This document shows positions 35,820 through 44,083 of a stretch of DNA of 64,000 nucleotides, one piece after another. Each line of letters begins with the position of its first letter. Positions within the stretch are counted from its first letter, which is position 1. Under the pieces are notes generated by a model. That model saw only the letters and a list, made by a program, of their open reading frames with translations, had not been told where the DNA came from and did not search any database. The DNA lies in NCBI GenBank assembly GCA_947494445.1, contig CANLVD010000012.1, forward strand, positions 1 to 64,000. The letters run 5' to 3'. This stretch comes from an uncultured Paracoccaceae bacterium. Its GTDB lineage: Bacteria > Pseudomonadota > Alphaproteobacteria > Rhodobacterales > Rhodobacteraceae. The position numbers and the translations under genes are program-made.

Positions 35820-36417
35820 GGGTGCGAAACACTCCAAGGATTAGAACGGACAGAATGCCGCCTGCGGCAAGGAACCATGCCGAGACGTATAAATAAGTGA
35901 CCAGCAGGAAGGTCGGGTCGGCATCGGCGGCGATCACGACATTGGCACGGCCGACGATTTCATCGGTGCCGATGACCGATGCGGTGGCCGAGGCCATGAT
36001 GATGATCAGGAAATACTGCATCCAAGCGATCACGAAGGTCTCGCCCGCGCCTGTCAGCCCTGCCCGACGCTGCCGGAAAAAGGCCAGCGACTGGTCCGAG
36101 ACGAAACCGATGACCGGGAAGGTCAGGGCCAGCGTCGCCTTGATCCAGAGCGGGAAGGAGATCACCCGCTCGCCCCATTGCACCTCGGGTGGTAGCATGA
36201 AGGCGATGTAGAACATCAAAACGAAGCTGGGGACATTGCGGCAGATGTGAGTGCTCAGCCCCGCAACCCGGCCTGCGCCGAACAGCGCATCCAGTCGGAT
36301 CCGGCCCAGCACGCCACCGATCAGGGTGCCCATGAGCATCGCCAGCGCCGAGATCCACAGGTTCATGGCAAACCCGCCAGCCAGATAGGGCGTCTGTTCC
36401 CAAAGCACGTCGATCAT
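35803..36417 (-). CDS. Amino-acid ABC-type permease (HisM/GlnP family), no ATPase nearby
   Basis: A 204-aa polytopic protein (three to five helices visible, e.g. LAMLMGTLIGGVLGRIRL, IKATLALTFPVIGFVSDQSL). It resembles the polar amino-acid permease family, but the EAA cytoplasmic loop that contacts an ATPase (EAA---G pattern) is not recognisable. It overlaps the upstream SBP-permease gene by four bases. No ABC ATPase gene occurs in this operon. It may form a channel or sensor complex rather than a pump. Confidence 0.75.
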   Translation of the reverse strand: MIDVLWEQTPYLAGGFAMNLWISALAMLMGTLIGGVLGRIRLDALFGAGRVAGLSTHICRNVPSFVLMFYIAFMLPPEVQWGERVISFPLWIKATLALTFPVIGFVSDQSLAFFRQRRAGLTGAGETFVIAWMQYFLIIIMASATASVIGTDEIVGRANVVIAADADPTFLLVTYLYVSAWFLAAGGILSVLILGVFRTHAQQP

Positions 36418-38063
36418 GACGGGACCTCGCGCACCAGCAGGCGTTGCAGCCGGGAGAACATCCAGAGCACGAAGAGGACAAGGAAAAAGTAGAAGACGAG
36501 GAGGCCATTCATCAGGGTCATGGCATGACCGCCCTCGCTGACCACCTGATTGACGCTGGAAACCAGTTCGGTCACAGCGATGGTGGATGCCATGCCTGCG
36601 GCCTTCACGATGTTCACAAGGGCCGCGACCAGCCCGTCATAGGCCCGGCTGATGGCGCGCGGCAGCAGCTTCAGAAAAGATGTCGAGGGATGGGTTTCAT
36701 GCTCCTGCATCAGGGCGTGCGAGATCAGGATGGCGCTGGTCGAGCCTGCATAAAGCGAGAAGATCGTGGCAGCCACCGTGAAGGCGCCCGGCGTCACTTG
36801 GCCCGCATTGGCGAGGATCCCGCCAAGGCCGAAGAACACGATGTAAAGTTGCAGGATCGGGGGCGTCATGCGCCCGATGGTGACCATGGCCAGAAACGGA
36901 AAAGCCAGGAGATGCCCGATCCGGCCCCAGGATTCGAGCCGTGCAATGATCAGGCCGAAGACGCAGCCGACCAGAAGCGCCCCGATCATGGCGGTGGCCG
37001 AAAGGGCCAGGGTCAGGCGCACGCCCTTGATCAGGCGTGCGCGCTCATAGCCATCGTACAGCACGGCCAGTTCCAGACCGGTGGTGCGCGAGACGAAATT
37101 CACCCAATCAGGTGGTGTGACTGCTGGCTGTGTGGCGCGCAGCACGTCGCGGGCAACGCAGGCCTCTGGATACTGACCGGTCTCGCCGCGGGTGCACACC
37201 GGGCCATCCTCGCCTTGCCGCGTCCAGACATCGGCCTGCTGTTCAAGATAGGCAGTGCGGCTGAGGCCCCATTTGTCCTGCAACTCCAGAATGCGGCCCG
37301 TGCGGTGCCACTCCGCGACCATGTCCGAGACAAAGCGCCCCCAGTCGCGATTGCCCTCCCCCTTGGCCACGGCCAGCGCCCATGGTGCGACCAGAATGCT
37401 GGGCAGACGGGTGCCGTAGTCGGGATCGGGGCTGTCGATGACCAGTTGCGCAAGCTGGGTGTCGTCAAAGGCCCAGCCGACGCATTCGCCCTGTTTCAAG
37501 GCCAGAAGGCTGGCACGCGTGGTGTCGTAATACTGTCCCGAGACGAGGTAATTGCGCTCAAGCGTCGGGTTGAAATAGGCCCCGCGGGTCAGGCAGACGG
37601 GGCGACCGCGCAATTGGCCCCAATCGGCATAGGGCGTGTCGGTGCGGGCATAGAGCGCTACCCCGCTGGAATAGTAATTCGGCTGGATCAGATCGGCGGT
37701 CAGGCGGCGTTCCTCGGTGTCGCCCATGGTCGCGATCACCAGATCCACGGCACCCTGATTGACCCGTGAGAGGCGGTTGGAAGCGCTGACCGATTGCAAC
37801 TCAAGCTCGACGCCCAGCCGGTCGGCGATGTCGCGTGCCAGATCCGGCTCAAGCCCGATGATGCCATTGGTAGCCGGGTCAATCATGCCCCAGGGCGCAT
37901 AGTCGGATTTCACGCCCACGATCAGCCGTTTGCGTAGCAAGATACGCTCCAGCCGGCCTGAGGGGGCTTCAGGCACTTGTGCTGCCATCGGTTCCGATTG
38001 CGCGTTTGCCATCTGGGGCAAAAGCGGCACGAGCGCCAGCAGGATTGCGAACAGAACCTTCAT
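36414..38063 (-). CDS. Fused amino-acid binding protein and permease (SBP_bac_3 plus HisM-like)
   Basis: The 549-aa protein has a signal peptide (LFAILLALVPLLPQMANA), an extracytoplasmic amino-acid binding domain (about residues 40-275, with LIVGVKSDYAPWGMIDP, DLARDIADRLGVELELQ and NQGAVDLVIATMGDTEERR) and, from about residue 345, a polytopic permease domain (ARLIKGVRLTLALSATAMIG, IIARLESWGRIGHLLAFPFL). The binding domain may dip into the same binding-pocket fold as the neighbouring receptor-like channel. The gene overlaps its neighbours by four bases on each side. No partner ATPase is encoded here. Confidence 0.85.
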   Translation of the reverse strand: MKVLFAILLALVPLLPQMANAQSEPMAAQVPEAPSGRLERILLRKRLIVGVKSDYAPWGMIDPATNGIIGLEPDLARDIADRLGVELELQSVSASNRLSRVNQGAVDLVIATMGDTEERRLTADLIQPNYYSSGVALYARTDTPYADWGQLRGRPVCLTRGAYFNPTLERNYLVSGQYYDTTRASLLALKQGECVGWAFDDTQLAQLVIDSPDPDYGTRLPSILVAPWALAVAKGEGNRDWGRFVSDMVAEWHRTGRILELQDKWGLSRTAYLEQQADVWTRQGEDGPVCTRGETGQYPEACVARDVLRATQPAVTPPDWVNFVSRTTGLELAVLYDGYERARLIKGVRLTLALSATAMIGALLVGCVFGLIIARLESWGRIGHLLAFPFLAMVTIGRMTPPILQLYIVFFGLGGILANAGQVTPGAFTVAATIFSLYAGSTSAILISHALMQEHETHPSTSFLKLLPRAISRAYDGLVAALVNIVKAAGMASTIAVTELVSSVNQVVSEGGHAMTLMNGLLVFYFFLVLFVLWMFSRLQRLLVREVPS

Positions 38064-38878
38064 GTCCGACCCTCGCCACCTGGACGGGCGACCGCCCAGA
38101 TGCCGTATCCCCAGCGGGCCGGGCACAGCGGGTTGAGCAGCCGGTCAAGGGCGCGCCAGATCGCGCTGTTGGTCAGCCAGTTTTCGGGAAATACGCTCTC
38201 GGACCGGATGTCCTCGAGCACAAAACCGGCAGTGGTCAACTCGGCCTGAAGGCGTTCGGGATCAAACAGCTGATAGGGCAGATCGACGCTTGTGCCGTCC
38301 ATCTCGCGCCGATAGCGGATTCGCCCTTCTGCATCAGGTCCGGCCTCGCGCTGTTCGGCCAGAAACCGTCTGCGGCGGTTGGGAAGCGACAGAAGAAGAC
38401 GTCCCTGGCTGGGTTTGAGCAATCCGTGCAGGGCTTTGAGTTTCTCGGCCCGGATCGCAGGATCGTCGATGTGGGCCAGCACACCAAAGAGGCAGAGCAC
38501 CACATCAACCGGGCCCTGCGCATTGCGATAGGTGGTCAGCGCCTCAGGGTCCGGGCCCAGAATGGCAAGATCGTCCCATCCCATGTCGGCTGCGCGCGCG
38601 GTCAGCATGTCAAGTGCGTCAGAACTGATGTCAAACCCCGCCGCGCGCGCCACATGGCCGTGCATTGCCAGCAGATACCGCCCGTTGCCACAGCCGAAAT
38701 CAATCAGATGGGTCTGGGGGGTCAGATGTGTGCGGATGCGGTCAAGCGTGGTCTGGTTGGGGCGGGGATAACGCCGGTCGTAGTGGCCGGTGGTGTAGTA
38801 AGTGCGATAGCTTTGGCTCAGCCCCGTCTCCGTCACCTGATCCTCAGGGGGGGTTATCGGGTCAGCCCGGTTCATCAT
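38060..38878 (-). CDS. SAM-dependent methyltransferase
   Basis: The 272-aa protein has the class I motif I LIDFGCGNGRYLLAM (ExGCG-like), motif II region AAGFDISSDALDML and motif IV VDVVLCLFGVLAHIDD. The C-terminal part (SLPNRRRRFLAEQREAG) is typical of small-molecule methyltransferases. The ATG pair at 38875/38878 overlaps the stop of the channel gene, so coupling is expected. Its substrate is unknown. It sits between the receptor-like channel and the ABC permeases. Confidence 0.8.
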   Translation of the reverse strand: MMNRADPITPPEDQVTETGLSQSYRTYYTTGHYDRRYPRPNQTTLDRIRTHLTPQTHLIDFGCGNGRYLLAMHGHVARAAGFDISSDALDMLTARAADMGWDDLAILGPDPEALTTYRNAQGPVDVVLCLFGVLAHIDDPAIRAEKLKALHGLLKPSQGRLLLSLPNRRRRFLAEQREAGPDAEGRIRYRREMDGTSVDLPYQLFDPERLQAELTTAGFVLEDIRSESVFPENWLTNSAIWRALDRLLNPLCPARWGYGIWAVARPGGEGRT

Positions 38879-40089
38879 TCCGGTGAAATCGCGCCAGCGC
38901 CGAGGAAACTTTCGATCCGCTTGCGCCATGAGGGCTGGCGCATCTGCGAGATCAGCGAACGGTCGATCTCGCGGCGCAGATCATCCTGTCCGGGGGCGAT
39001 GCCCCAGCCGTAGGGCTCGTTCTGGAACACCTGCGAATGCACAGCGATCCGGTTGCGATAGAGATCCGAGCGGGCATGAAAGCTGAGCGCGACCCAGTCG
39101 CCGAGCACATATTCCACCTCGCCTGCGGCCAGTGCGGTGACAGCCTCTCCCCATGTCTTGTAAAGAACGCAGCCCCGGGTCGAGGCAAGCGGTGTGCCGG
39201 CCTCGACACAAACCGGCCCGTCGGAGGTGACCAGCCCACGCTCCTCATACTGGTTTTCGACAAAGGTCTCGGCGGTGGAATCGGCCAGCGTAGCGATCCG
39301 GTGATCGGGCAGATGGCTGGCCCCAAGGCTGCCCGATTGACCGGACGCGCCGACAAAAGCCGACGTGAGCACGCCCAGAACCGTGGCCGACAGGGCGGTG
39401 CCCACGACGGCCATGAAGATCTCAAGCAGTTTGCCGAAAGTGGTCGAAAAGGCATCGCCCACGCCTTTAAGACCGGCGGTGCGGACAATCGCTTCAAGCA
39501 GGTATTTGATCCCTGAAACCAGCCGTCCTTCACCCTCGACCGGGCTCAGCCCACCACCCGAGCGCAGAGCCGCGCGGATGCAGATGGCCAGCAGCAGGTT
39601 GAAGCCCAGAAACAGAAGAACCGCGCGCACCACACCGGGCTGGGTGACGGTGGCGATGATCAGAGAGGTCGCCAGTTCAAAATCAATCGCACCTGACTGA
39701 ATTTCCGCCAGCGTCAGGCCAGAGCCGAGGTACTGCTGTGAAAAATCATAGAACAGCATCCGGCGTGCGGTGATGGTCAGGGGTGAGATCACCACATCCA
39801 GATCACCCGCCACCAATGCGGCCCGCTGGTCGCCGATGGTCTCGCAGATCACATATTCCGAGCCGGTGGCCACGCCTGCACGCACCAGGTCTTCCAGCAC
39901 ATCTTCCCAGATCTCGATTGCCAGCCCCTCAGCATGGCGAGTGTCGTCAAAAACCACGAAGGGGGCCGACTTGCGCACACCAACGTTCAGCGTGTCGTCA
40001 TTCAACCCGCGACAAGCATGCGCCGCAGTTCCAAATGCACAAACCAACACAAGCCAAAGGCCAGCCGTCTGCAGAGCTTTGCTCAGCAA
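38875..40089 (-). CDS. Prokaryotic ionotropic glutamate receptor-like channel
   Basis: A 404-aa protein with a signal peptide (GLWLVLVCAFGTAAHA) and the iGluR arrangement: S1 ligand lobe (about residues 32-125) with the classical motif SPLTITARRMLFYDFS, a transmembrane helix (about 153-175), a re-entrant-like segment (188-212), a second helix (219-245, IFMAVVGTALSATVLGVLTS) and an S2 lobe (262-395). In GluR0 the segment between helices ends in TVGYGD; here it reads TAGLKGVGD, so the potassium filter is degenerate. The R in TITARR would bind the ligand carboxylate. Promoter-like elements precede it (40152-40180). Confidence 0.8.
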   Translation of the reverse strand: MLSKALQTAGLWLVLVCAFGTAAHACRGLNDDTLNVGVRKSAPFVVFDDTRHAEGLAIEIWEDVLEDLVRAGVATGSEYVICETIGDQRAALVAGDLDVVISPLTITARRMLFYDFSQQYLGSGLTLAEIQSGAIDFELATSLIIATVTQPGVVRAVLLFLGFNLLLAICIRAALRSGGGLSPVEGEGRLVSGIKYLLEAIVRTAGLKGVGDAFSTTFGKLLEIFMAVVGTALSATVLGVLTSAFVGASGQSGSLGASHLPDHRIATLADSTAETFVENQYEERGLVTSDGPVCVEAGTPLASTRGCVLYKTWGEAVTALAAGEVEYVLGDWVALSFHARSDLYRNRIAVHSQVFQNEPYGWGIAPGQDDLRREIDRSLISQMRQPSWRKRIESFLGAGAISPE

Positions 40090-40151
40090 GGTTCACCCTT
40101 TCACGATACCCGCCAGAGGCGAGCAACTTCACCACAATGCTACTATTCCTA

Positions 40152-40180
40152 AGAATAGGTTTGGGTTAACGCAAGGTAAA
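40152..40180 (-). promoter_or_regulatory. Candidate promoter of the channel/eCIS operon
   Basis: On the minus strand a -35-like TTTACC (40175-40180) and a -10-like TATTCT (40152-40157) are separated by 17 bases, about 60 nt upstream of the channel start codon. The -10 overlaps a 6-base inverted repeat, ctattc-ctaa-gaatag (40143-40158). Both boxes match consensus only partly. Confidence 0.45.
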
Positions 40181-40194
40181 CTTTGAGAAATTCG

Positions 40195-40827
40195 TCAGCC
40201 GCCGCTGGCTTTGGTGCCCATTTGATCGGCCTCCTGCTCCAAGGCAGGGCTGTCATTGACGGCCTGTCCACCGACTTCAGTGGTAGGTTGAACCCGGCCC
40301 TGCGCCTGCTGCGCGACATGCCAGGCCTCATGCGGCAGATGGCGTTCCTGACCGGGACCAAGGTGGATGTCGGTGCCTTGCGCATAGGCATGTGCGTTCA
40401 GTTGCGCGGGACTGCCAGAGTTGTAATGCACACGCACGTCGTCCATTGCCACGCCAGAGAGGTTTTCAACCCCGGATTTCAAACTGTCCGGCATGCCGGT
40501 CTGGTTTTCCTTGCGCTGTGCGGGATGGTCAAACTTGCCCTGCATCAGCTCTACCTCTTCCATCCGCTGCACGGGCGCATCGAATTTGCCTTGCAGCATT
40601 TCTTCTTCTTCCATCAACTGCGCAGGTTCCGCGAATTTGCCCTGCATCAGCTCCTCTTCCTCCATGCACTGCACAGGCGCGTCGGCAAGGGCCTGCAACT
40701 GGGTCAACTGGGCGCTGGCGTCGCTGGCATCGGCTGCGGTCTGCAGATCACTGTGCCCGGCCGCGGCTTTGGTCTGGCTGGATTTGAGCTGTTTGGATTT
40801 TCCGTCGCTGGCAAAAATGCGGGCCAT
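40195..40827 (-). CDS. eCIS core-domain protein (DUF4157) with tandem 17-residue repeats
   Basis: The 210-aa protein starts MARIFASDG with an AGGAGA site eight bases before the ATG. Residues about 60-120 contain three 17-residue repeats around EEEELMQGKF, then a DUF4157 domain (about 125-205) with VRVHYNSGSPAQLNAHAYAQ, GTDIHLGPGQERHLPHEAWH and the HEAWH zinc-protease-like motif. DUF4157 proteins are linked to eCIS and often carry a toxin after this domain; here the protein stops directly after EQEADQMGTKASGG, so no toxin part is visible. It is probably an effector carrier or a peptidase-like part of the machine. Confidence 0.85.
   Translation of the reverse strand: MARIFASDGKSKQLKSSQTKAAAGHSDLQTAADASDASAQLTQLQALADAPVQCMEEEELMQGKFAEPAQLMEEEEMLQGKFDAPVQRMEEVELMQGKFDHPAQRKENQTGMPDSLKSGVENLSGVAMDDVRVHYNSGSPAQLNAHAYAQGTDIHLGPGQERHLPHEAWHVAQQAQGRVQPTTEVGGQAVNDSPALEQEADQMGTKASGG
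40532..40684 (-). repeat. Three tandem 51-nt repeats in the DUF4157 gene
   Basis: Copies begin at 40532, 40583 and 40634 and encode (A/D)PVQxMEEEELMQGKF-type units. The copies are diverged at silent and some amino-acid positions. Repeats of this kind are seen in other DUF4157 proteins and may form an acidic helix. Confidence 0.85.
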
Positions 40828-40920
40828 GAAACTTCTCCTGTGCGGGCAGGCAATGCGCCCCGGGTCGCGCAACCCTAGCACGAAATCGGACGTGGCGTCA
40901 CCTGTGCAGTTGAGGCGATG

Positions 40921-41844
40921 TCAATCGGCGCTGACCAGCGGTACGGACTGGCGGACCTCAAGAAAGGACCAGATCGCGCGGGTCAGGCGGTTGGAATGGT
41001 CGGTGTTGCGGTGGATGCGGATCTCAAGCGGAACCTCCCAATCCGGCGCGCCGGTGCGCACCAGAAGGTTGGAGGCCAGATCAGGCGCGACCAGACTGCG
41101 CGGAAGCCATGCGACCCCTGCTCCGTCGCGCGCCCGGATCCTGAGCGCGCCTGCCATGGCGTTCTCATAAACGGTTTGCAGGCGTGGTGTCAGGTTCTGT
41201 GCGGCAAAAAGCGGTTCCATATGGGCCGCAATCGGCGCGTCCTGTCCGAAACGCAGGAATGGCACTGCGGCCCTGCCCGGCGCAAAGTCAAACAGCGGCT
41301 GACCATCGGGTGCAGGTTTGCAGACCGGCACCAGACTGTCTGTGCCAATGACCAGCGAGGGCTGCGCACCCGGCTCGGATGCGCGGGTTTGAGGGTGGTC
41401 ATAGGCGATCACGAAATCCACATCGCCGGTTTTCAGATCTGCAAGGCAATTTGGCAGGTCATCGGCGCGCAGGCGGGACAGGATCGGGCCGAACACCTCT
41501 TCAAAGGCCTGCAACCATGCGGGATAGAAACGCCAGCCGATGGAATGCTGCGCCCCGAAAGTGATGACGTAGCGGTCGGGCAGCGAGCGGCTTTCAAGGA
41601 TCTGGCTGCGCTCCTGTTCAAGACGCGCAAGGGCTTGTTGTCCGGCCTCAAGCATCTGTAGACCGGCATCGGTCAACCGCACCGGCTGACGCTTGCGATC
41701 CACGAGATCCACACCCACCCAGGCCTCAAGCGCCTTGATCCGGCGGCTGAGCGCGGGCTGGCTGAGATTGCTGAGTTCGGCAGCCTGTGAAAAGTTGCCG
41801 GTCTGGGCCAGCCGTGCGAGATCGTGAAACCAGAACACATCCAT
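40921..41844 (-). CDS. LysR-type transcriptional regulator
   Basis: The 307-aa protein from the chosen ATG has a helix-turn-helix (ARLAQTGNFSQAAELSNLSQ, ALSRRIKALEAWVGVDL) and a periplasmic-binding-like effector domain. It is divergent from the PLP-dependent lyase gene, with 107 nt between start codons that hold a T-N11-A box (41858-41870), so it probably controls that operon in response to its substrate. The longer upstream start (41892) runs through this box and is less likely. Confidence 0.88.
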   Translation of the reverse strand: MDVFWFHDLARLAQTGNFSQAAELSNLSQPALSRRIKALEAWVGVDLVDRKRQPVRLTDAGLQMLEAGQQALARLEQERSQILESRSLPDRYVITFGAQHSIGWRFYPAWLQAFEEVFGPILSRLRADDLPNCLADLKTGDVDFVIAYDHPQTRASEPGAQPSLVIGTDSLVPVCKPAPDGQPLFDFAPGRAAVPFLRFGQDAPIAAHMEPLFAAQNLTPRLQTVYENAMAGALRIRARDGAGVAWLPRSLVAPDLASNLLVRTGAPDWEVPLEIRIHRNTDHSNRLTRAIWSFLEVRQSVPLVSAD

Positions 41845-41857
41845 CCAAAGCACCTCA

Positions 41858-41870
41858 TGCAAAATATGCA
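41858..41870. promoter_or_regulatory. LysR box TGCAAAATATGCA
   Basis: A T-N11-A motif inside perfect arms atgca/tgcat (41857-41871), in the divergent region between the LysR gene and the lyase gene. This is the classical arrangement for LysR activators. Confidence 0.6.
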
Positions 41871-41951
41871 TAATGACATTCTCACATGACATTGGACTGA
41901 AACAGCGCTTTGCGCCAGCCTGCGGACAAGTTTATTCAGACGGGACCTCAC

Positions 41952-42995
41952 ATGACACTGGCACAAAACCTCGAAACTCCGCGCGCCCGCATCGACTTTG
42001 ACCAGTATCCGCGGGTGCCGCTGTGCCACCAGCCGACCGCGATCGAGGCGATGCCCCGGCTGAGCGCGCATCTGGGCGGACCGCAACTGTTCATCAAGCG
42101 CGATGACTGCACCGGGCTGGCAACGGGTGGCAACAAGACCCGCAAGCTGGAGTTTCTGGTGGGCGAGGCGTTGCAGCAGAAGGCCGACATGCTGGTCACA
42201 CAAGGTGCCGTGCAATCCAACCACGTGCGCCAGACCGCAGCGGCGGCAGCCCGGATGGGCCTGAAGTGCCATGTTCTTCTGGAACGCCGGGTGCCGGATC
42301 GTGATGCCAGCTACGAGGAGACCGGCAATGTCTTTCTCGACAAGGTTTTCGGCGCGACCCATGAGTTCCGCCCCTCCGGTCTGGACATGAATGCCGAGGC
42401 GATGGCCGTGGCCGAGACGCTCAAGTCTGAGGGACATCGCCCCTTTTTCATCCCCGGTGGCGGCTCGAACGAGATCGGCGCGCTTGGCTATGCCAATTGC
42501 GCCCAGGAAATCGCCGAACAATGCGACCGCAGCGGCCAGCGTTTCGACTGGCTGGTGATGGGCACGGGCTCCACCGGCACGCAGGCCGGTCTGGTCGCGG
42601 GTTTTCAGGCCATTGGCTATGATCTGCCGGTGATGGGCATCAGCGTGCGCCAGCCGCGTGACCGCCAGATGGGAGCTGTGCATGCGCTGACCCAAAAGAC
42701 GCTGACCAAGCTGAATGCGGGGCAGATCAGCCTCAACAAGATCATCGTCGATGACGGCTATGTCGGCGAAGGTTACGGCATCCCGGCGCCTTCGACCCAT
42801 GAAGCGATACATCTCGCTGCCCAAAAAGAAGGCATTCTGCTCGATCCTGTCTATTCTGCAAAAGGAATGGCTGGACTGATCGGTTTGATCAGACAGGACT
42901 TTTTCAAACCGCAGGACAATGTGCTTTTCTTGCACACAGGCGGCTCGGTGGCGCTGTTCGCCTATGAGGCCGAGATTCTCGCAACACAAGAATAA
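41952..42995 (+). CDS. PLP-dependent lyase, L-cysteate sulfo-lyase/D-cysteine desulfhydrase family
   Basis: The 347-aa protein belongs to the ACC-deaminase-like PLP family: FIKRDDCTGLATGGNKTRKL (PLP lysine in the NKTRK segment), VTQGAVQSNHVRQTAAAAAR and FIPGGGSNEIGALGYANC. Members in marine Roseobacter relatives include CuyA, which releases sulfite and ammonia from L-cysteate; D-cysteine desulfhydrase is the main alternative. It is followed by a complete QAT-type ABC importer and diverges from a LysR regulator, which suggests uptake of its amino-acid-like substrate. The ATG at 41952 is used. Confidence 0.7.
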   Translation: MTLAQNLETPRARIDFDQYPRVPLCHQPTAIEAMPRLSAHLGGPQLFIKRDDCTGLATGGNKTRKLEFLVGEALQQKADMLVTQGAVQSNHVRQTAAAAARMGLKCHVLLERRVPDRDASYEETGNVFLDKVFGATHEFRPSGLDMNAEAMAVAETLKSEGHRPFFIPGGGSNEIGALGYANCAQEIAEQCDRSGQRFDWLVMGTGSTGTQAGLVAGFQAIGYDLPVMGISVRQPRDRQMGAVHALTQKTLTKLNAGQISLNKIIVDDGYVGEGYGIPAPSTHEAIHLAAQKEGILLDPVYSAKGMAGLIGLIRQDFFKPQDNVLFLHTGGSVALFAYEAEILATQE

Positions 42996-43039
42996 TTCAG
43001 GACCCCAACCTTGCGGGTCCGCACAACAAGGAGAGACCA

Positions 43040-44005
43040 ATGAAACTGACGTTGAAATCCATGGTGGCCGCGACGGCGATAAGCGCCTTTGCGCTGCCTG
43101 CCTATGCAGCAGAAGAGGTCAAGATCGGCGTGCCGTCCTGGACCGGTGCGCAGGCGATTGCGCATCTGCTGGCCGCTGTCGTGGAAATGCGGATCGGTGG
43201 CACGGCCGAGATGGTGCCGGGCAACAATGCAACGATCTTTCAGGCGATGGATCAGGGCAAGGGTGACATCGATGTGCACCCCGATGTCTGGCTGCCGAAC
43301 CAGGAAAGCTTCACCAAGAAATATGTTGATGAAGCGGGCACCGTGACCCTGTCCTCCAACCCGTATGAGGGCAATCAGGGCTTCTGCGTCTCGCAGGACT
43401 TCGGTGAAGCAAACAACATCACCGACATCGCCGATCTGGGCCGTCCCGATGTGGCAGCGCTGATGGACAGCGATGGCAACGGCAAGGGCGAGATGTGGAT
43501 CGGTGCACCCGGTTGGGCATCGGCCAACGTGAACGAGGTCAAGACCCGCGATTACGGTCTTCTTGATTTCATCGAGCCTGTACGTGCTGAGGAAAGCGTG
43601 AAAACCGCTCGCATCAAGGACAGCATCGCCAAGGGCGAGGGCTATGCCTTCTATTGCTACAAGCCCCATGCGGTCTGGTTCATGTTCGACGTGAAAATGC
43701 TGACCGAGCCGACTTTTGACGAAGCCAAATACGTCATGGTTCAGCCGTCCGACGATGCCGATTGGTATGAGAAGTCGTCGGTCGCCACCAAGGACGCGCT
43801 GAAGAACGTGCAGATCGCATGGTCGAACTCGCTGGCCGATCGTTCGCCCGCGATTGCAGAATTCTTCAGCCGTTTCTCGCTGACTGCAGATGATGTCAGC
43901 GGCTTTGCCTTCGAGATCAGCGGCAACGGTCGTGACCCGGCAGATGTGGCCAAGGAATGGGTTGAAGCCAACCCCGAGCGTGTGGACGCCTGGCTCGGCC
44001 TCTGA
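43040..44005 (+). CDS. Substrate-binding protein of a glycine-betaine/QAT-type ABC importer
   Basis: A 321-aa protein with signal peptide (AATAISAFALPAYAA) and OpuAC-type sequence: VKIGVPSWTGAQAIAHLLAA, MDQGKGDIDVHPDVWLPNQE, NPYEGNQGFCVSQDF and WIGAPGWASANVNEVKTRDY. AAGGAG lies 8 bases before the ATG. The family binds betaines, choline, proline and related compounds; with the lyase upstream a sulfonated or quaternary amino acid is possible. A strong hairpin separates it from the ATPase gene. Confidence 0.9.
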   Translation: MKLTLKSMVAATAISAFALPAYAAEEVKIGVPSWTGAQAIAHLLAAVVEMRIGGTAEMVPGNNATIFQAMDQGKGDIDVHPDVWLPNQESFTKKYVDEAGTVTLSSNPYEGNQGFCVSQDFGEANNITDIADLGRPDVAALMDSDGNGKGEMWIGAPGWASANVNEVKTRDYGLLDFIEPVRAEESVKTARIKDSIAKGEGYAFYCYKPHAVWFMFDVKMLTEPTFDEAKYVMVQPSDDADWYEKSSVATKDALKNVQIAWSNSLADRSPAIAEFFSRFSLTADDVSGFAFEISGNGRDPADVAKEWVEANPERVDAWLGL

Positions 44006-44024
44006 TCGATATTCGATCTGACAC

Positions 44025-44055
44025 GCGCAGCACCGGCCCCGTATCGGTGCTGCGC
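44025..44055 (+). promoter_or_regulatory. Intra-operon hairpin between binding protein and ATPase genes
   Basis: Arms gcgcagcaccg (44025-44035) and cggtgctgcgc (44045-44055) form a perfect 11-bp stem with a 9-base loop, followed by ctttc. Such hairpins after binding-protein genes stabilise the upstream mRNA or attenuate transcription, allowing more binding protein than transporter. Confidence 0.75.
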
Positions 44056-44083
44056 CTTTCAAACCCAATGAATTGACCGGACC

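Noticed and set aside
36444-37769. 441-codon plus-strand frame over the SBP-permease fusion
   Set aside because: The minus-strand frame encodes clear SBP and permease domains; the plus-strand translation is low in hydrophobic order and has no motif.
40532-40684. Regular 51-nt spacing that might suggest a CRISPR array
   Set aside because: The repeats are diverged, directly adjacent without spacers, and encode an in-frame amino-acid repeat.
43000-43020. 6-bp hairpin ggaccc/gggtcc before the binding-protein gene
   Set aside because: Short stem without a T-run; not enough to call a terminator or attenuator.
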